In this document: in pieces, positions 51,618 to 59,423 of the stretch | Layout of the letters: each line of letters starts with the position of its first letter | Position numbering within the stretch: position 1 is the first letter of the stretch | NCBI RefSeq assembly: GCF_024055795.1 | Contig: NZ_JAMXMY010000013.1 | Coordinates: forward strand, 1 to 64,000 | Reading direction: 5' to 3' | DNA: 64,000 bases | Source of the DNA: Actinoallomurus purpureus | Lineage (GTDB): Bacteria; Actinomycetota; Actinomycetes; Streptosporangiales; Streptosporangiaceae | Notes under the pieces: generated by a model | Database searches by the model: none | Seen by the model: the letters and a program-made list of their open reading frames with translations, nothing else | Told to the model about the DNA's origin: nothing | Made by a program: the position numbers and the translations under genes

Positions 51618-52994
51618 TCATCTCGTCGGGTGGAGGGGGGACGACGTGCCGCCGTGAGCGGGGCCGGTCGATGGCCTGTTCGGGGAGCGGGTGAGTTCTT
51701 CGAAGCCGCCGTTGGCGAGTTGCCGGATCAGTCCGGTCTCAACGCCATGCTCCGCTTCGTCGCGTTCCCGTTGCTGCAGTCCGAGGCAGAGTCGCCGGGT
51801 GGCGGTGAAGGCCAGAGGCGGCCCCGCGATCACGGCGACGCGGAAGAAGACGGTGAGGGCGGTCAGAGACAGATCGAAGTGTGTGGCGATCTGGTCGTTT
51901 GAGGCCGCCGCCCACAGGAGCCCGTAAAACGTCACTCCGGAGGCACCGAGCGCCGTACGGGTCGCCATATCGCGTGGGCGATCGAGCAGGTCGTGCGCGC
52001 GCAGGTCACCGGTGATCCGGCGCTCGATCATCGGATAGGCGGCCAGGAGCGTGAAGAAGGTCCCAGGGACGATGAGCGCGGGTACGAACACCGCGAGGCT
52101 GAGAGGGTGCCCGAACACGGTGGGTTCCCAGTTCGGCATGATTCGCAGGCCGCCGTCGAGGAAGCCCATGTACCAGCCGGGTACGGCGCCTGCGGTGATG
52201 GAGCCGGGCTCGAAGGGACCGTACAGCCAGATCGGGTTGACCTGTGCGACCGACCCGAGCAGTACGAGAACCCCGCAGGTGGCGGAGAAAAGCGCTCCAA
52301 GCGCGACCAGGCGGGAGCGGCGGCTGATGGGTCCCGGCCGCCGCCGGTTCGGAAAACGGGTGTGCCCATGCCGCCGTACGAGCCGGTAGCGCAGTGTCAG
52401 CAGCGCGAGAATGAGTACGCCGACGATGAGATGTGCCCCGTACAGACGGGGGATGATCTTTTCGCCGGGAAAGTCGCCGCCGAACAGCCAGAGCATCAGG
52501 TAGGTGCCGATCAACGGAATCGACTGAATGACCCCCTGGATGAGGCTGAGGCTGCCGCCGGAAAGCTGGTCGTCGGGCAGTACCGTCCCGGTGACCCCGG
52601 CGGCCATGCCCAACACCAGCAGCCCTACCCAGGTCAGCCAATTGAGCAGGCGGGGATTACGGAAGGCGCCGGTGAAGAACAGGCGCAGCAACTGCAGCGT
52701 CACCGCGGCGACGAAGACGAGAGCGGCCCAGTGGTGGATCTGCCGCACCAGGAGGCCACCGCGAACGTCGAAGCTGAGATCCAGGGTCGAGGCGTACGCC
52801 TCGCTCATCCGGACGCCCCGCAGCGTCGGATATGCACCGCCGTAGACGGTCGGCTTCATGCTGGGTTCGTAGAACCACATGAGGAAACAGCCGGTAAGCA
52901 CCAACACGATGAACGCGTACGCGGCAATCTCGCCGAACATGAAGGACCAGTGACTCTGGCCGGTGACCCGCGTGTACCGTGACCGACGAGTCAT
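51618..52994 (-). CDS. qcrB: Orphan cytochrome b (QcrB-like)
   Basis: A 458-residue membrane protein resembling actinobacterial QcrB from SHWSFMFGEIAAYAF onward. Haem-ligand regions are RQIHHWAALVFVAAV and RLYGAHLIVG, and the Qo-site-like PEWY motif is replaced by VPGWYMGFLDG. It is shorter at the N-terminus than housekeeping QcrB and ends in a Pro/Ser-rich tail. GGAGGG precedes the ATG. No Rieske (QcrA) or cytochrome c (QcrC) gene is adjacent, so it is a stand-alone paralogue. Confidence 0.85.
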   Translation of the reverse strand: MTRRSRYTRVTGQSHWSFMFGEIAAYAFIVLVLTGCFLMWFYEPSMKPTVYGGAYPTLRGVRMSEAYASTLDLSFDVRGGLLVRQIHHWAALVFVAAVTLQLLRLFFTGAFRNPRLLNWLTWVGLLVLGMAAGVTGTVLPDDQLSGGSLSLIQGVIQSIPLIGTYLMLWLFGGDFPGEKIIPRLYGAHLIVGVLILALLTLRYRLVRRHGHTRFPNRRRPGPISRRSRLVALGALFSATCGVLVLLGSVAQVNPIWLYGPFEPGSITAGAVPGWYMGFLDGGLRIMPNWEPTVFGHPLSLAVFVPALIVPGTFFTLLAAYPMIERRITGDLRAHDLLDRPRDMATRTALGASGVTFYGLLWAAASNDQIATHFDLSLTALTVFFRVAVIAGPPLAFTATRRLCLGLQQRERDEAEHGVETGLIRQLANGGFEELTRSPNRPSTGPAHGGTSSPLHPTR

Positions 52995-53106
52995 CGGCCC
53001 TCCAAATGTCAGCGTCTAACGGAACGTCACACATGAAGACCGATCCACGCCCACGTCTGTGACATCGCTGGCCCTGATGTGTCGCAGGTCATGCCGCCTG
53101 CCGGTC

Positions 53107-53226
53107 ACCCGCACCAAAGAACGCCTGGCCGTCGCACGCGCCATGTACGGCATGCGCTTCTCCGGCGAAGATGTCTCGGCCATGACCATGCAGCAACGCC
53201 GCAGCCGCGAATGAGCCCGCGTCCGT
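53107..53226 (+). pseudogene. cas1: cas1 (type I-E) remnant
   Basis: The frame reads ERLAVARAMYGMRFSGEDVS then MTMQQ, matching the Cas1e segment with RxVARRMYxMRFPGEDVSxxTMQQLRGREG. The expected Gly codon after RE is TGA (53212-53214), a nonsense change from GGA, after which ARVR continues the match. Nothing before or after this segment of the roughly 300-residue protein is recognisable. Confidence 0.75.
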
Positions 53227-53227
53227 A

Positions 53228-53382
53228 AGTGTCAACGCCGGCGTCTTCGTGGGCAACCCAGCCGTTTCCGAGACCGTCTCTGGAGGCTCCTCGCCGACCG
53301 GATCGCGGACGGCCAAGCCGTCCTCGTCGAACCCGCTGACAACGAACAAGGTTGGGCCATCCGCACCGCAGGCCGAGACCGC
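53228..53382 (+). pseudogene. cas2: cas2 (type I-E) remnant, frameshifted
   Basis: It follows directly on the cas1 fragment. The first frame gives NAGVFVGNPAVSETV. After a shift near 53279 the match continues as WRLLADRIADGQAVLV, then NEQGWAIRTAGRDR, the central part of Cas2e with its NEQG motif. The N-terminus with the conserved Asp and the C-terminal strand are missing. Confidence 0.6.
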
Positions 53383-53447
53383 TGTCGCAGCCGCGTCGCC
53401 GGCGGAGCCGGTCTCCGGCTCCGCCTCCCCGTATCGAACTCGCGGGG

Positions 53448-53888
53448 TCAGCCTGCGGAGGGACGCGGGGCGCGCAGGTGGGCCCGCTTCGCCAGCTCCT
53501 CCTCTTCGACCATCGTGAGCATCGGCTGGCCCGGCGCGCACAGCATGGTCACGACGAACTTGGACGGCGCGTCCGACAGGGCGTTGCCGTTCTGGTAGTG
53601 GATCACGTCACCGCCCGGCTCGTACAACGTCTCACCGGCCTTGATCACGCGCTCCGGCTCACCCTCGAGTTCGAACCGGATCGCGCCCTCGATCACGTAG
53701 CCGAAACACGGCCCCGAGTGGCGGTGCGGAGGAGTCCCGGGGTCACCGGGAGACCACTCGACGAGGACGGTCATTCCCGAAGCACCCTCGGGAATGAAGG
53801 GCGGCTTGATGTCCTGCAGCATCTTTGGTCCGAACGTCGTCGGGCTCTCCTGCTCGGTGGTCCCGCCTGCTGAGTTCTTTTCCGACAC
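53448..53888 (-). CDS. Cupin-domain protein
   Basis: A 146-residue single-cupin protein. Metal-site-type residues are in PGTPPHRHSGPCFGYVIEG (H-x-H with the downstream Glu region), and the second motif is PGGDVIHYQNGN. Small cupins of this kind are often regulators or dioxygenase-like enzymes; the ligand is unknown. GTG 53888 is preceded by GGAGG. It lies between the cas remnants and the CRISPR-like repeats on the opposite strand. Confidence 0.85.
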   Translation of the reverse strand: MSEKNSAGGTTEQESPTTFGPKMLQDIKPPFIPEGASGMTVLVEWSPGDPGTPPHRHSGPCFGYVIEGAIRFELEGEPERVIKAGETLYEPGGDVIHYQNGNALSDAPSKFVVTMLCAPGQPMLTMVEEEELAKRAHLRAPRPSAG

Positions 53889-54210
53889 TGAACTACACCT
53901 CCGTAGGCCTGCCCGGAACGGACGATCTCGCGTCGGCCACCGCTTTCTGGGCCGGTGTACCGAAATCTCGTTCGGCGGTGACCGTGATCGTCAATTTCGG
54001 GCTCACACAACTTGCGTCGCAGTGAAGACAAAGTACGGCCCGCATCTGTGACAGGCCGTGCGCCTTCTGCCTCGCACAGAGAATCCCGAGACCACCCTGC
54101 TTCCTGTCGGCGGCCTCCACAATCCGGGAGCCCGCGGCATCGAGAACGCATCGCACCGTGGCAATCCCGGCGTTGAACGCTGTCACAACAGCGCCATCCA
54201 GGCGATGCTC

Positions 54211-54295
54211 CCGTTCACCCGCCCGCGGGGATGGCTCGAGGATCGTGGCGTCCTGGACGCCCCCATCGTTGTCCCCGCGTCGGCGGGGGCTCTCC
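54211..54295. CRISPR. Two degenerate type I-E CRISPR-like repeats
   Basis: GTTGTCCCCGCG plus TCGGCGGGGGCTCTCC (54268-54295) has the length and dyad of actinobacterial I-E repeats. A second, more divergent copy at 54211-54238 ends GCGGGGATGGCTCG. The 29-bp interval between them and the 57-bp period are slightly short of the usual 61. No further copies are seen, so this is at most a decayed array end near the cas remnants. Confidence 0.45.
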
Positions 54296-54377
54296 ACTGA
54301 ATCAGTATCGAGCCCGATCGGATGGATGCCGGGGCGTGCCATGCGATGGCGGTCTAAGCGTCTCTGATTGGCTAAGT

Positions 54378-54400
54378 GATCCTGAGGAATCCTCAGGATC
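54378..54400. repeat. 23-bp perfect palindrome
   Basis: GATCCTGAGGA, central A, TCCTCAGGATC: 11-bp arms around a single base. It is not part of a coding region I can support. It could be an operator or the trace of a mobile element end. Confidence 0.6.
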
Positions 54401-54961
54401 GTGCCCGCCTGGAGGCCGGGTAGGTGCCAATCGTCTTCGTGCCCTGGTGCCGTTGGACAAAGCCGTCGGCCCGCGTGGCACGTCCCTCCGGACGCTATCG
54501 GTCCAGCTTGCACGGCTATAGGACCGAGGAGGGTGCCCCGCGTCGCCTGGGCACGGGGCGTGCTGATGGCAGAACGATATCAGAGGATCACGAAGGGTGA
54601 CTAAGGAAAGAAGCGGGCCTCCGACGCCAGGCGGCGCCGGCGCGCTCCCAGTCGTTCCGGCCCTGGTGGCGCTGACGGCAGGCAGGGATCAGTCAGGGCG
54701 TCCGGCGCCGACGATGGGTGTGCCGACGTCTGGGGCTGGCCCGGGTTCGATGCGGGCCTAGATGTTGCCGAAGCCGTTCCGGTGGATGACGCCGGCCTAG
54801 GGTCGCCTGTCCGGTGGAGCCGGTCGGACGACAACCCGCCTGGGCGACGTTTTACCTGGTCAAGGCGCCGTCGCATACCGAGTTGGCGGATAGTATCGGT
54901 TTCCTGTCGTTATATGTACATTGCACCGATCTTGGGGCGATGTGCTTGGACGGAGGTATCG
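54401..54961. other. Upstream region of the membrane-anchored sigma-like gene
   Basis: No gene supported. The right end, around 54885-54930, is AT-richer (GATAGTATCGG, GTTATATGTACATT) and probably holds the promoter of the following gene. Confidence 0.35.
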
Positions 54962-56785
54962 GTGTCCCTGACCGAGGCCCTACGGGCGGGAGCTCCGCAG
55001 GCGTTCGGCGCGCTCTACGACGAGTACGCCGAACCGCTCTACGCCTATTGCTACGTCATGGTCGGCGTGGAGGCGGACGATGCGCTGTGCGACGCCTTCA
55101 GCGCGGTCGCCCGCCATCCGGACGCCGTCCCGGGCGACGACACGGAGTTGCCGGTATGGCTTCACTCCCTCGCCCGGGCCGAGTGCCTACGACGCGGCGC
55201 CCTCGCGCGGGCCGTCGAGACGACCACGTCGACCGACCCACTGCGACGCGCGCTGGCCCTCTTGAGTCCCGAACACCGTGAGATCCTGGCGCTGGCGAAT
55301 GCTCTCGATCCAGAGCAGACCGCCCAGGTTCTCGGGGTGACGCGGGAGACCGCCGAGACATTCGCCCGGGAGGCGCAACGGCGCCTGGAGGAGGCCGCCG
55401 CCTCCGTGAGCAGCCGGGAGACACGGGATTCGGTCATGCTCTCCCCGCTGAGCGGGGAGGCGCTGCACCGGCTGGTGACGCTGGGGTACGAGCCTCCGGC
55501 GGGACAACGAGAACGGGTGCTGTCCTCGTGCGCGACGATCGCGCGCGCGCCCGGCGAAGCAGCGGCGGCCGCCGCCGATGGCACACGCACACTCGACGGG
55601 CCCTCCGCACAGGCCGCGCCTGTCGGCGTGGGATCGGCCGGCTGGGAGTCCATCGACGCGGCGTGGGCCGAGGATTCGAACGCACGTGACGGCGAGCAGC
55701 CGCTGCCCGTCCGCGGCAAGCACGCCACGCAGATGAAGTCATCGGTCAGGAGCCGATTCCTCCCGGTCGTGGCCCTGGTGTCCTGCGTCGCCGCGGTCGC
55801 GGGAGCGGCCTACGCGTTGTCCAGTTCCGACCGCGCTCACGAAACCGGCGCGGGCCAGAGCGCGCGGCCGAGCCGTCCAGCCCAGCCCACACGGTCGGGC
55901 GACCAGACGTCCCCCTCATCCAAAGCGGCCACCTCGGACCCGAGCGCGTCGCCGATGCCGACCCGTAGCGCCGCCACGCCTACGACCGCGACACCTCGAC
56001 GCAGCACCGCCGCTGCCGCCGACTCGAGTTCGGCGACCCGGACTCCACCCGCCAAGCCGACCCGATCCGTGAAGGCGACCCCGACGAGCGAACAGAGCTC
56101 ACCGACTGAACCGTCCCCGACGCCCAAGCCGACTCCGTCCGCCGAACCGACTCCGTCCGCCGAACCGACTTCGCCTGCTGAACACACGCCGGGTTTGCCG
56201 ACCAAGCGGCCGGGCCGGTGGACGCACAGGCCGAGGCCGCATCACACTGCCACGGCATCCTCGGGGCGGCCGGGCCGGTGGACGGCCAGGCCGAAGCCGC
56301 ATCACCCGCATCACACTGCCACGGCATCCGCGGGGCGGCCGGGCCGGTGGGCGACTGGGCCGAAGCCGCATCACACTTCCGCATCGGGTGACGGATCTGC
56401 GGAGGGGCCGGGCCGGTGGGCGACTGGGCCGAAGCCGCATCACACTTCCGCATCGGGTGACGGATCTGCGGAGGGGCCGGGCCGGTGGGCGACTGGGCCG
56501 AGGCCGCATCACACTTCCGCATCGGGTGACGGACCTGCGGAGTCGGGTGACGGATCCGCGGAATCGGGTGACGGACCTGCGGAGTCGGGTGACGGATCTG
56601 CGGAGTCGGGTGACGGACCTGCGGAGGGGCCGGGCCGGTGGGCGACTGGGCCGAGGCCGCATCACCCTGGCGGATCGGGTGACGGACCTGCCGGATCGGG
56701 TGACGGACCTGCGGAGGGGCAGCGGAGCATGGGTGGTCGAGGCCCTGGTGGGACGGAACCGCGCCCGTGGCGCCCCCAGTGGTGA
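54962..56785 (+). CDS. Membrane-anchored sigma-factor-like protein with a repeat-rich extracytoplasmic region
   Basis: A 607-residue protein from GTG 54962 with GGAGG upstream. Residues 1-145 resemble an ECF sigma factor: region-2-like FGALYDEYAEPLYAYCY and region-4-like LLSPEHREILAL with EQTAQVLGVTRETAETFARE. After a linker, one membrane span (about 266-286, FLPVVALVSCVAAVAGAAYAL) leads to a long Pro/Thr/Ser region (about 290-420). Next come repeats with PGRWATGPKPHHTSASGDG and a 7-residue SGDGxAE series. The predicted topology is N-in with the repeats outside. It may be a tethered sigma factor or a surface protein with a degenerate sigma domain. The N-terminal domain alone could be released by proteolysis; that is inference. 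Confidence 0.78.
   Translation: MSLTEALRAGAPQAFGALYDEYAEPLYAYCYVMVGVEADDALCDAFSAVARHPDAVPGDDTELPVWLHSLARAECLRRGALARAVETTTSTDPLRRALALLSPEHREILALANALDPEQTAQVLGVTRETAETFAREAQRRLEEAAASVSSRETRDSVMLSPLSGEALHRLVTLGYEPPAGQRERVLSSCATIARAPGEAAAAAADGTRTLDGPSAQAAPVGVGSAGWESIDAAWAEDSNARDGEQPLPVRGKHATQMKSSVRSRFLPVVALVSCVAAVAGAAYALSSSDRAHETGAGQSARPSRPAQPTRSGDQTSPSSKAATSDPSASPMPTRSAATPTTATPRRSTAAAADSSSATRTPPAKPTRSVKATPTSEQSSPTEPSPTPKPTPSAEPTPSAEPTSPAEHTPGLPTKRPGRWTHRPRPHHTATASSGRPGRWTARPKPHHPHHTATASAGRPGRWATGPKPHHTSASGDGSAEGPGRWATGPKPHHTSASGDGSAEGPGRWATGPRPHHTSASGDGPAESGDGSAESGDGPAESGDGSAESGDGPAEGPGRWATGPRPHHPGGSGDGPAGSGDGPAEGQRSMGGRGPGGTEPRPWRPQW
56341..56626 (+). repeat. 69-bp and 21-bp in-frame tandem repeats
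   Basis: Three nearly identical 69-bp units (56341, 56410, 56479; 23 codons each) are followed by five 21-bp units (56522-56626; 7 codons, SGDGPAE/SGDGSAE). Both periods are multiples of three, so copy-number change keeps the frame of the surrounding gene. Confidence 0.9.
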
Positions 56786-57201
56786 ACCTCAGCGGTGCTC
56801 GGCGGCAGCCACGGCACGGTGATCCGCAGTGGGTGCCGGGCCCCGAGCCAAAGTGAACGACGCGGCGTATGCCCGCGTTGCTGCTGCCGTCCCCGACTGA
56901 CGGCCCGCATGGCCGCCAGAGGTAACGGTGCCGCGCCGCGCCGCTGCGCTGGTCGGGCGGGTCGGCTGGCGAGTGCGGCGGCGGGGATGCCGTTGGGGTC
57001 CATGACGCTGACCAGCTGGATGAGCGGCGTTGGTAATGGCAGCGGCGGGCTCGGGTCTGGCTGGCACGTCGGTAGCGTGACCAGTGCAGGCGGTGCTCGT
57101 GCTGGGGCAGTGGGGTGTGACGATGACGTGCCGTCAACCAGCGGATCTCCGGAACGCTGAGATCGGGGGCTCAGGTCGGCTGGGTCCGAGCCGCATTTAA
57201 T
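56786..57201. other. Gap before the MarR gene
   Basis: No supported gene on either strand; the leftward frames are antisense or continue the repeat region of the sigma-like gene. No terminator was recognised. Confidence 0.35.
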
Positions 57202-57226
57202 TTCAAATGATACTGTATCGAATGAA
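57202..57226. promoter_or_regulatory. 25-bp near-palindrome upstream of the MarR gene
   Basis: TTC-AAAT-GATAC-T-GTATC-GAAT-GAA is symmetrical about 57214, with only the inner tetramers unpaired. It lies 23 bp before the MarR start, a typical autorepression site, and shares AAATGATACTGT with a site before the nitroreductase gene. Confidence 0.6.
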
Positions 57227-57249
57227 CGGATCGCCGATAATGTGCTCTC

Positions 57250-57735
57250 ATGACCGCCGACGTTCCTCCTAGGACCACCGCCTCGCGTGCGACCGGCCGC
57301 CCCGGGGATGCCTCGCCTTTCGCTCTCGGCTTGCTGCTGCGCCGGGCGCACTGGCATGCGGCTGCGGTGATGGCAGAGGCGCTTCGGCCGCTCGGCATCG
57401 AGTTGCGGCATTTTGCCGTGTTGATCGTGCTGGTCGACCGCGGGTCAACAGTGCAGCGGGATTTGGCGGAGGCGACGGGGTCGGACAAGGCGGGAATCAT
57501 GCGGGTCGTGGACGACCTGGAGCGTAGGGGGCTGGCCGTACGCAAGACCGTTCCGGGGGACCGGCGGGTGCGGGCGGTGGAGATCACGCCTCAGGGCATC
57601 GAGCTTTTCGATGCGGCCCATGTGGCGGCGGAGCCGCTGGCTGAGCGTCTGGTTGCCCAAATGGGGCCCGGCGAGCCCGAGCAGCTGGCGCATCTGCTGA
57701 CCCGGTTTGCCTATCCCGCAGGCGGTGAGGCGTAA
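57250..57735 (+). CDS. MarR-family transcriptional regulator
   Basis: A 161-residue winged-helix protein. LRHFAVLIVLVDRGSTVQRD leads into the recognition region LAEATGSDKAGIMRVVDDLE and the wing LAVRKTVPGDRRVRAVEIT. Length and pattern are typical of the family, whose members respond to phenolics, quinones or oxidants. The neighbouring nitroreductase and flavodoxin-like remnant suggest a quinone or nitro-compound response. Confidence 0.9.
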   Translation: MTADVPPRTTASRATGRPGDASPFALGLLLRRAHWHAAAVMAEALRPLGIELRHFAVLIVLVDRGSTVQRDLAEATGSDKAGIMRVVDDLERRGLAVRKTVPGDRRVRAVEITPQGIELFDAAHVAAEPLAERLVAQMGPGEPEQLAHLLTRFAYPAGGEA

Positions 57736-57779
57736 GCGCGCCCGCGCGCCGGTTGCCTACCGCGTGGGCGCGCTTCGTC

Positions 57780-58220
57780 TCATGCGGCTTTCGCGATGCC
57801 GCCGAAGCGGTGAACGGAGTTGTACAGCGCCAGCAGGGTCGATCCTGTCCGCCGTGGCGTGAGGCGGTCGAGGTGAAGTCGCCGTAGACCTTGCCGGCGG
57901 CAGGTTCTGGTGCCAGAGGCCGAACAGGGTGTCCATGAACGCCTTGGGCCGGGCCGCGACATTGCCGAACCGGGCGGCTGTGCCCAAGATGACGCGTCCG
58001 CTCGCAGCAGGTCCTCATGCGTCACCACGGGAATGTGCCCGGTGACCTGGACGTGCTCTGCCCAGGCGTTGTTACGGGTGACCGCTTGTACGGCCGCGCT
58101 CTCCTGGACGCGCCGCAGGCGGACCTCGGCCCCGGCGCCGGCGGCGCCTGCGCGTACCTCGTCGGCCGGCGTGAAGATTGTTCCTGTAGCGGAGTAGTAG
58201 GCGACGGCGACGTTCGTGGT
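57780..58220 (-). pseudogene. WrbA/flavodoxin-like NAD(P)H reductase remnant with frameshifts
   Basis: Pieces in different frames read NVAVAYYSATGT (FMN-binding P-loop region), VTGHIPVVTHEDLLRAD, then TAARFGNVAARPKAFMDTLF and GLWHQNL. The last piece is LLALYNSVHRFGGIAKAA. At least two frame changes and a missing start and C-terminus make it non-functional. Confidence 0.72.
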
Positions 58221-58277
58221 CGGCGCCTGTACGAGTCACCTTCCTCACGATGTTCGGGGCTCACATACCCTGCGGAT

Positions 58278-58295
58278 GGTATTAAGTGATACCGT
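58278..58295. promoter_or_regulatory. Operator-like site before the nitroreductase gene
   Basis: GGTAT-TAAGTG-ATACC is an inverted repeat (58278-58293). Within it, AAGTGATACCGT (58284-58295) matches 10 of 12 bases of the MarR-promoter site. It is a probable MarR target shared by the nitroreductase and the remnant flavodoxin gene. Confidence 0.5.
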
Positions 58296-58351
58296 CGCGA
58301 ACGTAACGGAGATACACAAGACGGATTGGGCTGATGGGTAGGTAAGCGATC

Positions 58352-59017
58352 TTGGACGTCTATGAGGCGGTCACGAGCCGGCGGGCGGTGCGCGGATTCA
58401 CCGACCGGTATGTCCCGAGGGAGGTGCTTGAGCGCGTGCTGTCCGCCGCGGCTTGGGCGCCGTCCGGATCGAATCTCCAGCCGTGGCACGCCTACGTGCT
58501 GACCGGTGGGCCGCTGGCCGAGCTCAAGAAGCGGGCCGGCGAGCGCGTGGCCGCAGGTGATCCCTGGGACGAGCGGGAGTACGAGATGTACCCGCCCGCG
58601 CTGAAGTCCCCGTACTGCGAGCGCCGATCCGCCTTCGGCAAGGAGCGCTACAGCGCACTCGGTATTTCGCGCGAGGACTGGGAGGCACGCCAGCGGGCCG
58701 CTTCCGCGAACTGGGGCTGTTTCGGCGCTCCCGCCGCCCTGTTCTGCTACATCGACCGCGACATGGGCCCGGCCCAATGGTCCGACGTCGGCATGTATCT
58801 GCAGACCGTCATGTTGCTGCTCCGCGCCGAAGGGCTGCACAGTTGCCCACAGATGGCGTGGTCGGTGTATCGCAGGACCGTCGCGGAGGTCCTGTCACCC
58901 CCGGACGGGCTCATCCTCTTCTGTGGCATGTCGATCGGGTTCGAGGACGTCACGGTGGATTACGCCCGTACGGGCCGGGCGCCGCTCGACGAGACGGTCA
59001 CGTTCGTCGATGGCTAG
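58352..59017 (+). CDS. Nitroreductase-family oxidoreductase
   Basis: A 221-residue FMN-dependent reductase. TSRRAVRGFTDRYVPREVLE (8-27) and AAWAPSGSNLQPWH (34-47) are the FMN-binding motifs, and GLILFCGMSIGFED is the C-terminal motif. TTG 58352 begins the conserved N-terminus, with a GGTAGG-like SD. Members reduce nitroaromatics, quinones or flavins. It is preceded by a MarR-type site. Confidence 0.88.
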   Translation: MDVYEAVTSRRAVRGFTDRYVPREVLERVLSAAAWAPSGSNLQPWHAYVLTGGPLAELKKRAGERVAAGDPWDEREYEMYPPALKSPYCERRSAFGKERYSALGISREDWEARQRAASANWGCFGAPAALFCYIDRDMGPAQWSDVGMYLQTVMLLLRAEGLHSCPQMAWSVYRRTVAEVLSPPDGLILFCGMSIGFEDVTVDYARTGRAPLDETVTFVDG

Positions 59018-59028
59018 TACTGCAATCG

Positions 59029-59282
59029 CAGAAGCTGATCTACCGCACGTTGCTGCGGTCGATCTGCGCGCACAAGGAGATCGCGGACAAGCGCATCCGC
59101 TCCAACGGGCTGGACCGGACAGTGGTCTACCCGACCAAGCTGACCCATGGCCCGCCAAGGGCACATACAGCGCGGGTGAGCGGCTGCCGATGAAAGGCAA
59201 CCCGACGGACGTCGCCGCCTTCATGCACCGGGCGGCACACGGCAGCGAGTGGGTCCAACGCAGTGCCGTGATCACCAACTGA
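59029..59282 (+). pseudogene. NAD(P)-binding reductase remnant (C-terminal part)
   Basis: The first frame reads RSICAHKEIADKRIRSNGLD then YPTKLTHGP. After a one-base shift near 59150 it continues as KGTYSAGERLPMKGNPTDVA with AAFMHRAA and ends at a normal stop. This is the last third of an NmrA-like SDR; the dinucleotide-binding half is missing. Confidence 0.7.
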
Positions 59283-59423
59283 CGACGCTCGGCACACATT
59301 GACTTCCACCGGCTCCTGAGGAAGTGGATCCCCGGCTCGTGCCACGGGGAGTCCTGCTTCGGCGCCGACCGAAGAAACGATTCCGTTTTCCCGCAGGCAC
59401 CACATCACATCACGAGGAGAGAC

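Noticed and set aside
56522-56626. 21-bp tandem units considered as CRISPR or iteron repeats
   Set aside because: No spacers, in frame within a coding gene, and encode a regular heptapeptide.
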